This document shows positions 1-9,830 of a stretch of DNA of 64,000 nt, piece after piece. How positions within the stretch are numbered: position 1 is the first letter of the stretch; each line of letters opens with the position of its first letter. Location of the stretch: contig CM063110.1 of NCBI GenBank assembly GCA_031841125.1, positions 55,713,946 through 55,777,945 on the forward strand, read 5' to 3'. The notes under the pieces were generated by a model. It saw only the letters and a program-made list of their open reading frames with translations, searched no databases and had not been told where the DNA came from. The stretch is from Acanthococcus lagerstroemiae. Lineage: Eukaryota > Arthropoda > Insecta > Hemiptera > Eriococcidae. The translations under genes and the position numbers were made by a program.

Positions 1-919
1 ACATCCAAGATCACCTCGATATCCTTCACCAGTCTCAAATCGTTTATTAAGAAGTGATCAATTTCGGTTTTGGTGACTCCATCAGGTGATTTCCAAGTTC
101 ATTTCATTTCATGATTTTTTTAGAAAAAATGTATTGGCTACTTTTAGGTTGAATTTTGTGGCTAGCTTTTTAACTTTCAAACTGTTTTTGTTTGATTGTC
201 CCATGGTAGCCTGTTCTACACATTGGTTGAATTCTTCTTCATCCCCAATCTTAGCGTTGAAATCCCCCATTAATAGAGTTTTTTCCAGGGTATTGTAGAA
301 TTCTTTAATTTCATCATTTGGGGCCGAAAGTGTGGGAGAGTAAACCTGAATAATCGCAATCTTAATTTTGTTATCTATTTTTATTTTTAAAATTGCTAGA
401 CGTTCCGAGATACCTTTAAATTCCACTATTTTGTTCAGAAATTGTTTTTTGACGTAAAACCCTACACCCCTATACCCGGCTGTGGAACCAAAGTAGCAAA
501 ATAAATTTCCGTTTGGTCTCCTAATAATTTTTTCTCCGTTTCGTTTGATCTCGGCTAACCCTATAATATCCAACTTGAGTTTTTTTAAAGGCATTTTCAA
601 ACTCCAGTAATCTGCCTTCATTTGCCATGCCTTGACAGTTAAAGTGTGCAATATTAAAATTGAAATTACTCGGGTGTAATTTGTTTGAATAGTTCTTATT
701 TTTGATTTTTCTAGATTTTTTGAGATCATTTGGACAGTCGGGTATATTGGGGAGTTTGTGGGTTAGTTTATTGGTGATGAGTCCGAGGTTCTCAGGTGAC
801 GGAGTACTGTAGGTTATTTGCCCTCCTGTACCTACCATCCCTTTTGGGATAGTTCGATTCTCATGAGATGATAATTGTATTTTTGTTTTATTAGGACGTT
901 TATTTATAAAATTTTGCAA
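1..919 (-). pseudogene. LINE A ORF2, endonuclease domain, frameshifted
   Basis: This is the N-terminal part of a LINE ORF2, whose APE-type endonuclease nicks target DNA to prime reverse transcription. The first frame (919-521) carries a Ser/Pro-rich leader and the conserved FNCQGMANEGRLLEF start of the endonuclease. A frameshift near 575 moves the reading to a second frame (729-109) with GVGFYVKK, IIQVYSPT and the catalytic LLMGDFNAKIG motif. Near 110 it shifts again, and the window edge shows a TKTEIDHFL motif that normally sits just before the SDH catalytic motif. At least two frameshifts make it non-functional. The leader may include the natural ORF2 start, about 70 bases downstream of the ORF1 stop, but which Met is used is unclear. 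Confidence 0.85.
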
Positions 920-1966
920 ATCGTATTTATTGTTCTTAGATCTAGGGCGAAGAGTACCTGAGTATGGGCGTTCACTTACCTTTACATATTAAGATTTACG
1001 AAAAGATTGTGTTGATTTAGTCGGTAGCGGTTGCAGTTTGGTTTGCACATCTCCGTGGCCCCATGCTCTGTCTGCTTCTTTCCTTGGAAACGGTCTTTTA
1101 CCGGCGCCACCTTGCTGATTGTTGACACTCCCTGGACTTCTCTCTTCGACGCGCCTTCTTTTGCCTGGAGTAGCTCTCATTTTGCCTTCCGTAACTTGCG
1201 ACGATGCCCCATTAGTGTTCCTTGCACTTGCTGCCTGGGAGGGTTCCTGGAGCTCTGCCTTTCTCATGAGACGCGACAACTGTTCCTCTTTCTCGATTGA
1301 AATCACCGGGCTTGTTTCTGAGAGTCTGATCTTGATCGCGCAATCATGTGTCCAGACGGCTTGGATAATTCCATCACGTTTCATCTGCCTTGCTATGCCG
1401 AAAATCTTTTTATTTTCTGATGTAAGATGTTCTGAACAGTATATTGGCACTGGCGGATCAAATTCCAGGCATGCTGTAGTCAGCTTGGCTTTTCTGGAGG
1501 CCTTGATAATTTCGTCTTTCTTAGATCGGTTCAAAAACTGTACTATAATGGTCGGTATACCATTTTTCGAGGGCAGTCTATGGGTTACTGTTATGTCAAA
1601 TTCCCTGATTTCGACCTGGATCGCAGTCGCCATCGTCTTCAATATTTCTCTGAGGTTTTCGTTTTTCGATAGTGGAATGTTAGTGATGATCATGTTGTTG
1701 ATTCGACTATACTGCTCCAATGCCAAGATTTTGACATCCCTCTTCTCGTCTGCACGACCTTTCTCACTCAGGTCATTTTGTAAGTCAGCGATCTCCTCTT
1801 CGATATAGTCCATTCTTACTGGGAGTTTTTCAACGACACCTTTCAGATTTTTCAGTTCTTCGATGTCCTTCTTTATCGAGTTGGAGTCGAGCAGTAGCAT
1901 ATCGATTTTTATCTCCAGATGTTTAAATACAGAACAGTGAAGTTTGCCTAGACTAACAGGAGATAT
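1..1966 (-). mobile_element. LINE A, 5' half of a non-LTR retrotransposon cut by the window edge
   Basis: On the minus strand this holds ORF1 (ending at 989) followed by the endonuclease part of ORF2 (919 down to 1), so the element runs off the left side of the window. Gene order and domain types match the better preserved LINE E at 13-17.9 kb. The 5' limit is uncertain; sequence above about 1,966 becomes GC-rich and does not resemble the element. I place the family only as an APE-endonuclease LINE with an FP25-like ORF1; the exact clade cannot be fixed without a search. Confidence 0.85.
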
Positions 1967-2164
1967 TCGGGTCGGGGCTATGGACGGTGTCAGTCTCAGT
2001 CTGTCGTGTTGACCAGACAAATCGTTTTCGCGATCGGAATCGTGCGGCGGCTTGACTCTCACGCGAACGAGCCGCAAACGAGTGGCCCGCGAAATCGCGA
2101 AGCCGCTGCGGCGGCGAGGAGACCATAAATTGCAATGAAATTCGCGCGCGGTAACGCCGAACAA
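989..2164 (-). CDS. LINE A ORF1, coiled-coil nucleic-acid-binding protein (FP25-like)
   Basis: An open frame of 391 codons. Residues from about 85 to 150 form a charged, heptad-like stretch (KKDIEELKNLKG, then LQNDLSEKG). They lead into the ALEQYSRINNMIITNIP motif, typical of insect LINE ORF1 proteins related to baculovirus FP25. The remainder (VTHRLPSKNGIPTIIVQF, then a basic tail) fits an RNA-binding chaperone that coats LINE RNA. The C-terminal 80 residues are low complexity and basic. The first ~85 residues (Arg-rich, from CpG-rich DNA) look like read-through of upstream sequence, so I favour Met89 at 1,900 as the real start. The frame is intact, although ORF2 of the same copy is broken. 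Confidence 0.8.
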   Translation of the reverse strand: MFGVTAREFHCNLWSPRRRSGFAISRATRLRLVRVRVKPPHDSDRENDLSGQHDRLRLTPSIAPTRISPVSLGKLHCSVFKHLEIKIDMLLLDSNSIKKDIEELKNLKGVVEKLPVRMDYIEEEIADLQNDLSEKGRADEKRDVKILALEQYSRINNMIITNIPLSKNENLREILKTMATAIQVEIREFDITVTHRLPSKNGIPTIIVQFLNRSKKDEIIKASRKAKLTTACLEFDPPVPIYCSEHLTSENKKIFGIARQMKRDGIIQAVWTHDCAIKIRLSETSPVISIEKEEQLSRLMRKAELQEPSQAASARNTNGASSQVTEGKMRATPGKRRRVEERSPGSVNNQQGGAGKRPFPRKEADRAWGHGDVQTKLQPLPTKSTQSFRKS

Positions 2165-3420
2165 ATAACGTTATTATTTTTGCCGCGGCATTGTTTTCGC
2201 GCACAGCCGAACGCGATGAGCGAACGCCGTACAACATCAAAGACGAATTAATACGTTCGATTAATAATTAAATCAATTTCGTTTCGTTATTGTGATGGGA
2301 AAACACGAGCTTTATATCCGGCGGCGGGGGCTACGGTTGCCTTGTCACCGCCAAAACAAAACGCCGTCGTTTCGGAGTCTCGTTTCGCCGGATCCGTTTT
2401 GCTAATGCTGATTTATGAATGCATATATAGACGACGATGGCGGTGGCGGCGACAGCGACGGCGGCCATACCGGTGAAGTCAGGAGGTGGTGGTCACAATA
2501 CCCTGGGTTATGGGGCTGGGTAGGCTTGTGTAGGGACCAAATTTCCATGTACATACGTACGAAATTATAAGTACACGGGCGTTTTAGGCGGCCGCGACAG
2601 CCCTCAAGACAGGCGCTCGTGTGTGCGCGTGTCGGCATCGCCGCATCTGACAGAATGTCACCGGCAGTTGGTGTCCCCGCGCGTGCCGCCGACTCGGCGA
2701 AAATACGCGAAGTTCGCAACAGCGTGCTTTCTCGCCGTCGCGTCGTCCCGTGTCGTGTCGTATCGCATCGCATCGGCGATGTTCTCTCTCTCTCTCTCTC
2801 TGTCGTAATTCGATGTACTAACTTATGTAAAACAGAGGTGTTTTTGAGATTTACGAAAGTTTGCTTATAAGATTTCCAGCACGTATAATCGACTTTCGAA
2901 TAATTAATTAAGTTTGATATCGATAGAGGGAGGGGGTGGGCGTCGAAGAAGAAGGTCGAATTCAGAATGATCTGCGGGGCGAAAGTAATGCGAATTAAGC
3001 TCGTCGGCATTTGCGAAGATCGCGTGCGGTATTCGATCCGAATAACTCGGTACGGACGATACGACATGCCTGCCCGTTAACTGACAGGCCTTTTCCGAGT
3101 GAGCGGCCTGCGGTTATACCCCGAATCGTGAGTAGCTCTTGGCAGACACTCCTGGAAATACGACTCGAATTATTCGTGGATATGGATTATCTTCCGACGA
3201 TCTCGAGTTCAGTTGAGTGTGTCTCGGCAAAAAGAGCGTGTCTGCAGAAGTAGAGTTTTGAGAAAGACACATCCAAAGTTTTGAACAAACGATGGAAGGA
3301 GTGTCGTGTTCTGGAAGCGTGTTGCTTCTAGTTTCAGAAAACCACGATAATTTCAACGAAATGACTCTCGATTAACTCAGTGAATGGGAAGTGTGGTGGG
3401 TCGTGCGATTCTCAACAGAC
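2165..3420. other. Non-coding CpG-rich stretch with a (TC)n tract
   Basis: No gene recognised. 2,165-2,420 and 2,580-2,770 are rich in CG dinucleotides and TAAT-type motifs, unlike the flanking LINEs. A short (TC)n tract lies at 2,783-2,801. Long stop-free frames here look like chance products of GC-rich DNA. It could be host regulatory sequence, but nothing in the window proves this. Confidence 0.4.
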
Positions 3421-3710
3421 AGTATTGGGGATTTCCGCATAGGCCTTTCGCTCGAATAAGAGTGGCGATAAACTAGTGCATTTGGCTCTGACGAATAATC
3501 TTAAAATTGCCAACACCTTTTTCGACAAACTTGTTAGTAAAAAATGAACTTGGCGAGCCCCAAATGATTCTATTAAAAACGAAATTGACCACGCACTAAT
3601 AGATGACATACGAGTGATCGAACACTTAGAAATCTTGAATGAATTTAATTTTTCCTCAGACCACAAAATCGCAAGGCTATTGATTAAACTACCCATCAAA
3701 ACTAAATATA
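3421..3710 (+). pseudogene. LINE B ORF2, endonuclease C-terminal part (left half of split copy)
   Basis: The plus strand encodes an endonuclease remnant: SIGDFRIG, a frameshift, then NNLKIANTFFDK, an in-frame stop, TWRAPNDSIKNEIDHALIDD, and the catalytic SSDHKIARLLIKLPIKTKY. The SDH motif is the terminal catalytic His region of APE-type LINE endonucleases. The frame stops abruptly at 3,710 and continues at 6,772 because LINE C inserted here. With the 13-bp duplication counted once, the reading frame crosses the junction without a shift. One stop and one frameshift predate or accompany decay. Confidence 0.85.
3698..3710. repeat. 13-bp target-site duplication of LINE C, left copy
   Basis: AAAACTAAATATA occurs here and again at 6,772-6,784. 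Counting it once rejoins LINE B in frame (KLPIKTKY followed by KPAKCRPKF). Confidence 0.88.
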
Positions 3711-3719
3711 GATAGATAG

Positions 3720-3890
3720 ATCAGCCTTTATTACACAGTATTAATATTTACAAGAAACGGGGAGGCCACGCCTCCCCCACGCGTACACTATTGCGTACGG
3801 CGAACAGGCACGCGGCCGGCCTTTCCATCATGCGCCCAACTTTGGGCGTAGGTCTCCCCCATCCTGTTCCAGCGCTTCCTGTCCCTAGCA
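3720..3890 (-). other. LINE C 3' UTR
   Basis: Sequence between the end of the ORF2 coding remnant and the TATC-type tail. It contains a GC-rich stretch followed by an A/T-rich end typical of this LINE group. No further structure seen. Confidence 0.6.
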
Positions 3891-4700
3891 TCCCTAAACC
3901 ATGCAATCCCTCCCGTCCTTATAATTTCATCTTATTTTATCCCTTGGAAGCCAAAATAATACTTTGTTTTCCCACCTCCCTTCATCCCTTCTTGCTACGT
4001 GGCCCGCATAGTCCATTTTGAGCTTCTTAATTCTGCTTCTACCGTCCACAATTCCACTCCTCCTAACCGCCATGTTGCTCACGCTGTCTATCCTCCTGCT
4101 ACCTGTCATCGACCTTTCCATGGCAATCTGGGTCCTAGCCAGCCCCAGCAGTTGCCCTTCCGTGAGAGCCCAAGACTATGCTCCGTAGGTCACAACCGGC
4201 ATCACAAAGCTTTCGAAAAATTTTTTCTTTAGTGTTTGTGAGAATTTACCCTTAAATACATTTGCAAGACTCCAATAGCTGCTCCACGCCCTCGCTTTCC
4301 TCCTTTTCAGTTCTTTACTCAGGCTATCAGAGAAAGCTATCGTCTGTCCTAGGTATATTGCCTCTTCGCTGCACCTAATCGTTTCGCCATTAAGGTAGAT
4401 TTCCGCCTGCTCAGCATAGTTTGAGAGTAACACCATTTTTTTCGTGTTAATACCTAGTCCAGCTTTTATTCCTGCTCTTCTCAGATCGTTTGTCATTATT
4501 TGTAATTCCTCTTTACTTTGAGCATTGAGGGCTACATCATCTGCGAATCTCAAGCTGTTCAATCTTCTTCCTTCCACCTCAACTCCCCTGTCAGCCCAAT
4601 CTAGATTCCTAAAAACTTCCTCCAATATACAATTAAATAGATTGGGCGACAGGGGGTCGCCTTGTTTCACGCCTCTTTCAATTTTGAATTTTCCGCCACT
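3890..4700 (-). pseudogene. LINE C ORF2, C-terminal half of reverse transcriptase
   Basis: On the minus strand: GGKFKIERGVKQGDPLSP (RT finger/palm motif) and NLFNCILEEVF, then the catalytic LRFADDVAL, whose FADD carries the paired metal-binding Asp. The thumb and C-terminal domain follow (ARAWSSYWSLANVFKG, FVMPVVTYGA, TQIAMERSM, YAGHVARRDEGRWENKVLFWLPR). Stops and frameshifts around 4,175 and 3,927 break it. It is the direct continuation of the RT half that now lies inverted at 4,701-6,581. Confidence 0.88.
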
Positions 4701-6581
4701 TTATAACTGTCAAGGGATAGCATCCAAAGATCGGCTATTTGAATTTGAAAAATCGTGGGAGTAGGTGGATATTGATATTGCGGGAATTGCAAAAAGCAGA
4801 ATTTTCGGAGAAAAGTTGTGGGTTAGAAAGAACGGAAATTATTTATTTTACAACGGGAAGAAAAAAGGCTACGGGGGAGTGGGATTCTATATTCACAAAA
4901 AGTGGACGGATAAAATTAAGGAGGTTAAGAGCATTTCAAAAAGAATCTGCGTGATGAAACTGAACCTCGGCAGTGACATTAATCTCGTGGTGATACAGGT
5001 CTATGCACCGACAATGAGGGCGGAGAAGGAAGTAGTGGAGAAGTTTTATAACCAACTATCCGAAACAATAAAAAAAGAAAAAGAATATTACACGTTAGTG
5101 TGTGGCGACTTCAATGCTAAGCTAGGCAGGGAGGACGCTAAGGCAAACTTTGAGTGCATAGGTCAGTTTTGTTCCAACGAAACCTCGAACTCTAACGGCG
5201 AGAATTCAATTAATTTGGCATGCAACGAAAATTTGAAAATTATGAATACCTTTTTTGAAAAAAGGAAAAAAGATAAATGGACCTGGGTATCGCCAGACCA
5301 CACTACGAAAAACGAAATTGATTTTTGGTTAACAAATGATAAACGCATAGTAAAGGATGTGAGAGTCCTTAAAAATCTCAAGTGCTCTTCCGATCATAGA
5401 CCATTGCAAATTAAGCTAGAAATTCCAAAGAGACTGATGATATATAACTCTTGGAAAAGATTCCCCCTAAAAAACAAACATATTCCAATAGACAAAGAAA
5501 ACGAAGCAAAAACTTTTTTGGAAAACAAATTGCTAAAATGGGAATTTAGCATACATAACCTTCAAAAGTCATATGACAACTTCGTAGAAATTTTTACGGA
5601 AACAATTAAAAATTTTGAAAAAACAACCCATCAAAACAAAAATAAAGAAATTATAGCTTTAGAAACTAGGAAGATATGTGAAGAAAGAAACAGACTTGCG
5701 AGACTTGGAAAGAAAACACTCAGACAAAAAGTGGAACTAGCTGAAGCTAGAAAACTGGCAAGGAGGCTGGTCAGAGCAGACTTGAGGAAAGAAGAGGTTG
5801 TCGGGTTCAACTAAGCAGGTTAGGAAAGAGCTATCGGAGGGGAAATGTCTACTTTCAAAAATGAGAAATGCAGAAGGCGTAGCAATCACGGACAGAAGTG
5901 GCATTAACGCCGAAGCTACAAGATTTTATGCTAACCTGTATAGTGAAGAGGGAGATGTTGCTAGGGAGGAAGAGTTTAATCCCCGTAATACAGATGACGT
6001 TCCACCCTTCTTCAAAAGGGAAATTGAAGTAGTTCTGGAGGACCTAAAAAGTGGCAAGGCTGTTGGCCCCGATGGGGTAGAGAACCGATATTTGAAAATG
6101 TTTAGCGAGGTGATAGCCGCTCCACTAACCCAGATCTTCAACGGGATCTTGAAATCAGAGGTAATACCTCAGCAATGGGGGTTATCTGAAATCATCCTGT
6201 TGTTCAAAAAGGGTGACAGAAAAAATCTAGGTAATTACCGCCCAATAAGCCTGACTTCGAACATTTCTAAAGGGTTTGCAAAGATTTTGAAAAACAGAAT
6301 GTATGATCGTCTGGACGAGAACCAAGGTCAAGAGCAGGCGGGGTTCAGAAAAGGTAGATCGACAATTCGATCAGATCTTCATTATAAATCAACTAATAGA
6401 AAAATGTAACGAATTTAATATACCATTATATATTTTATTAATTGACTTTCAAAAAGCTTTCAACTCCGTTCACCTTAAATACCTGTGGAAAGCACTCGAT
6501 AACCAAGGGATTCAGGCCAAATTTATATAAATTTTGAAAAATATGTATAATATCGCAGAAGGGAGGGTAAAAACGGATATG
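4701..6581 (+). pseudogene. LINE C ORF2, endonuclease plus N-terminal half of RT, inverted segment
   Basis: The plus strand encodes, in order, NCQGIASKDRLFEFEKSWE with a stop and then an APE endonuclease (GGVGFYIHKKW, VVIQVYAPT, VCGDFNAKLG, TKNEIDFWLTN, SSDHRPLQI). A Lys/Glu-rich linker follows, then the RT start (KAVGPDGVENRYLKMF, SEIILLFKKGDRKNLGNYRP, EQAGFRKGRST, LLIDFQKAFNSV). A stop near 4,760, a frameshift near 5,800 and another near 6,350 disrupt it. Catalytic endonuclease residues (D in GDFNA, D and H in SDHR) are present. It ends at EGRVKTDM, exactly one residue before the GGKFKIERG that begins the minus-strand half at 4,700. Confidence 0.9.
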
Positions 6582-6771
6582 TAAACATGGATATTTTTTG
6601 ACCCCCTCCTACTCCCGATGCATGTTGGGGGAACGATTTTACTTTTGCCCCTTGCGCTGGAACTGGATGGGGGATGTGCAGCCATAGTACCCCGCGGGTG
6701 CTGCAACCCGTGCTGGGGACGAAATACTCTTACCTGCTTTTTCTCCTACTTTGGTGAGGGAGTTCCGCCCT
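6582..6771 (-). other. LINE C ORF1-ORF2 junction and ORF2 leader
   Basis: The minus strand reads CTCCCTCACCAAAGTAGGAG, then GGTTGCAGCACCC and a Ser/Pro-rich leader (ARGKSKIVPPTCIGSRRGSK) ending in NIHVY. That connects to NCQGIASK at 4,701 once the inverted segment is flipped. LINE E has an equivalent junction at about 16,640-16,830 (CTCCCCCATAGTAG, then the same GCAGCAACC-type core), confirming identity and orientation. Confidence 0.8.
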
Positions 6772-6784
6772 AAAACTAAATATA
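6772..6784. repeat. 13-bp target-site duplication of LINE C, right copy
   Basis: Exact second copy of AAAACTAAATATA; see the left copy at 3,698. Confidence 0.88.
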
Positions 6785-7324
6785 AACCAGCTAAATGCAG
6801 GCCCAAGTTTACAATTCCGATCTATAAAATAGAAGAAGCTAACAATTCACTAAATTCTAAGCTAAACCACAAAAACAAGTATAACCTAGATAGCATATAA
6901 GAACTCTACAACGAAATAGTGAGTGATTTGGAATCGGTGGCGACGGGAGTGGGGAGAAGGGAGAGAATCTCAAAAACTGATAGCAAACTCAAGGCAAAAA
7001 CTAAGGACTGGATTGCAAAAAGAGCCAAACTGAAGTCAAAACCAGGTAAAACAGTAGCCGAAAAAATAGAACTTTCGGAACTTAACAAACTTGTCAAAAA
7101 CGAAATTAGGAAAGATATCCAGGACTTCGACTTCAGATTGGCTCAGGAGATTGTCGAAGAATCATGGTCGACCAAGAAGGTCAAAAAAGCTCTCTCGAAT
7201 GGCAGGAGTCTATTCCCATATGTTAGTTCTCTGGAAGGATGGCATAACAACCGAAAGCGCTCTGGAATACAGAAGAAGAAAAAGTGAATTGGCACACCCT
7301 ACACACACGGAAGTTGGTTTATAG
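6772..7324 (+). pseudogene. LINE B ORF2, linker region between endonuclease and RT (right half)
   Basis: Continues the LINE B frame after the LINE C insertion: KPAKCRPKFTIPIYKIEEANN, a stop, then a Lys/Glu-rich helical linker (KAKTKDWIAKRAKLKSKPGK, EKIELSELNKLVKNEIRKDI) like the one between endonuclease and RT in LINE E. It ends in WSTKKVKKALSNGRSLFPYV and loses similarity near 7,290-7,324. The RT that should follow is absent in this orientation; a minus-strand RT piece begins at 7,328. Confidence 0.8.
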
Positions 7325-7327
7325 TAA

Positions 7328-7617
7328 AAAATATGGTCAATGGTAGAATACCTGCTTGTTCAGGGCTTTGTTGTTCATCCAATTGGTTGTAAACTCGATT
7401 CTTCAATACTTCAGAAAATACTTTGCTAATATTAGATGTGAGGCTAAGTGGTCTGTAATTTGCTATGTCAAATTTGTCCTCCTTTTTGAATAATAAAATA
7501 ATTTCGGCTTCCTTGCATTGTTTTGGGATTGATTCTTGTTCTATTATTGCATTAAATATGTGTGTTAATATCGGGGTTAATTCATCCGAAAATGTTTTTC
7601 CAATACCTCGTAAATAT
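7328..7617 (-). pseudogene. LINE reverse-transcriptase fragment, N-terminal part
   Basis: The minus strand encodes TFSDELTPILTHIFNAIIEQ, KEAEIILLFKKEDKFDIANY, PLSLTSNISKVFSEVLKN and SPEQAG. A short deletion with frameshift then leads to TIDHIF. These are RT motifs found in LINE E (SEIILLFKKGD, SSNLGKVFGKL, GPEQAGFRKNRSTID). It is either an inverted piece of LINE B, which lies immediately left in the opposite orientation and lacks exactly this region, or an independent fragment. Confidence 0.82.
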
Positions 7618-8539
7618 AAAAAGCCAAATTTTACAGGAGGAACAAAAAACGTATTGAAAAATTCATTATCTATAATCTTACGACGTTTTGAAATTCTCCT
7701 GTAGGAGAGCTAGTTGATTTTTCCGATTTACGAGGTTTTTACTCTTCGCTTTCTCGATTTTTTTCTATAAGACCCCCCCCCCCCCAAAAAAAAACAACAA
7801 TTTTCTATGAAAATTATACTTACGAGGTATTACCACGTCAACAATTAATTCTCAAATGTGAGTCAAATTATTACCAGAAATAAATAAATAAATTCCGTTT
7901 CTGTGTGAGACCCATGGAATGGTATCCAGATGGCATTTCTTCCTGATTTTCACACCCCTTCTCCTCCGACCCTCATAGGTACTGCATCTTGAGGTTGCAG
8001 CGAAATAAACAGCAAAATAAAAATTAGTGACCTTGTAACCCGCAGCCGATTTTTCAATTCGGCGATTCGTGTTGATTTAAGTTTCAGAAAATTCTCATTT
8101 CTGAAACTCATAACACTGAAAAGCGTAAATGTCAATGTGTGTTATCTAAGGATGAGGATTTTTGTTTGAAACGTTTTTCCCTGTAGTAGATAATTTCCGG
8201 AGTTCTTAGGAAAACTGGTTTTGGGGGATATTCGGCCCCTCGGAGGGCTAGGGAACACTCTGATCCTAGATTGCGTGCTTTTAACGTATTACTGACTTAC
8301 TTTATTTGCAACAGTTTCTTACCGAATGATTGCTCTTTCGTGAATTCTACGCCAACAAAAGATTCGATGAAGACTTTTTGCCTTAACTACTACAAATATC
8401 AACCCGGCTGAAAATTGTTTCTTCCCTCGCTGCGTATTCATAATAATTTTTGGAGGGGATACGGGTTGTGCACTTGCAATGATATCAAGTACTCAATTGT
8501 ACCCCTACAATAAATCCAAGTACAAAATTTGTACGCCTA
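7618..8539. other. Intergenic, no gene seen
   Basis: AT-rich sequence with a C-run (7,773-7,785) followed by an A-run. No ORF with recognisable similarity and no clear repeat boundary. Confidence 0.5.
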
Positions 8540-9830
8540 CGATGCGCGAACAAGAATGACATGAAAAATTGTGTGATTGGAGCAGTGGGGGTCTTGCATT
8601 TCCACAGCTCCCTCCCACGTGACACTCTTCGATTCTACAACGCGATGATGTACAAAAAATGAGATATGATGTACATTCGTGCTCGTATTGGGATTGAAAC
8701 TTCCACTAGAGTGCGCTGCAAAATCACCTGTGCGGGTGAAAATGAATGAGTGATCATGTGCACTTTCAAATAGAAAAACTGCCATCTTCAGGAGGGTAAA
8801 AAAATGAGTAAAAGTTATTATACCAGTAGAACTGATTATGATTCAATTTTTTCGTGGTGATGCAGTTAAATTTAGGACAAATTTTCTTTGACAGTGAATT
8901 TCTCATCGACTTAATGATAATTGAAGTTTGCTACACGTTTACGGTAAATCATGCGTGATCACTCACACATACAGGGGGGTCCGAAAGTTATTTCACAATG
9001 TGAATGAACTTTCCTTAGAAATTGTGAAATAACTTTTGGACCCCTGTATATACAGGGCTGCCAATACTTGCAACTCTTAAGTTTAAATCCCGAAGATGCC
9101 CAAACTATTACCATGAGAAATATTGAGTCGGAAGGGGTGGAGGTTTTCTTTCGTTTCTACAGTTCTCAATGTAGCACCCTTGTATTGTGTGCCAGGGTTG
9201 TGCACAGACGACTGTATTTGATGCATTGTACATCTGTGATGCACTAATGGATGACTTTAAAAACTTTGAGACTGAAGTAGGGGGAAATCGAAGGGATGTA
9301 ATCTTCCATTTTTACAGCTCTTTAATGTGACACAGAGGGTGGGGCATAAATGACAGAATCTGGCGCCCACTGGCGCATGTACGATGCACAAACGGATGAC
9401 ATGAAAAAGTTTACATTTGGGCGAGGCAATGTCGACCCTCTTCACAGCTACTTTAAAATAATTACGAAAAAATTATTCATTTTCTAATATCATTATGAAG
9501 GATCCTCCGATGCACACAAAAATTACGCTGAAATTAACGAATTGGGGCTCTCTGTTTCCGCAGGCTCCCTCCGCATATGTTTAAATATTGAGGAAAGAGA
9601 ATATTCATCTACAGTGGTACTAAGTGCACAATTGCGTGCATCTAAGATGCACAAACTATGACCATAAAAAGATTTGTGAATCACCAGGTAGGAAGCTACC
9701 GTTTCTGTAGCCCTCAGAACAAGGCTTTCATTATTCTCGAAGAAGGGCGTACAACTACGGGGAGACCAAGTACACATCGATGTACCTAAGATGCACAAAT
9801 AATTGACTTATGAATAAACTCATAATCTAG
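8540..9830. repeat. Degenerate tandem array, ~140-bp unit
   Basis: A GATGCACAAA-type core followed by a GACATGAAAAA-type stretch recurs at about 9,096, 9,238, 9,382, 9,509, 9,649 and 9,791 (spacings 142, 144, 127, 140, 142). A diverged relative sits near 8,540. Each unit also carries a TTTCCACAGCTCCCTC-like stretch about 60 bases further on. Units are too diverged for a young satellite. Confidence 0.72.
8972..9046. mobile_element. 75-bp mariner/Tc1-type MITE
   Basis: Two ~30-bp inverted repeats (outer CAGGGGGGTCCGAAAGTTA and its near complement ending GACCCCTG) with only ~15 bases between them. TA dinucleotides at 8,970-8,971 and 9,047-9,048 fit the TA target duplication of Tc1/mariner elements. 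It lies inside the ~140-bp array. Confidence 0.8.

Larger units (their letters stand above)
3711..6771 (-). mobile_element. LINE C, inserted in LINE B, with an internal 1,881-bp inversion
   Basis: The element lies in minus orientation between two copies of a 13-bp TSD. Its 3' end has a short (TATC)n tail at 3,711-3,722. Reading from 6,771 down to 6,582 gives the ORF1-ORF2 junction and ORF2 leader. 6,581-4,701 lies in the opposite orientation (endonuclease and first half of RT). 4,700 down to 3,890 gives the second half of RT, and the 3' UTR follows. Both inversion junctions restore reading continuity when the middle segment is flipped. It is 5' truncated upstream of ORF2, with no ORF1. Confidence 0.88.

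Noticed and set aside
1119..1808. 229-codon plus-strand frame over LINE A ORF1
   Set aside because: Antisense shadow of the ORF1 protein, with no domain of its own.
2402..3067. 221-codon minus-strand frame in CpG-rich DNA
   Set aside because: Low-complexity Arg/Thr/Pro-rich translation crossing a (TC)n tract; no domain or splice context.
8540..9830. CRISPR-like regular spacing
   Set aside because: Units are ~140 bases and diverged throughout, with no exact short repeats and unique spacers; the genome is eukaryotic.
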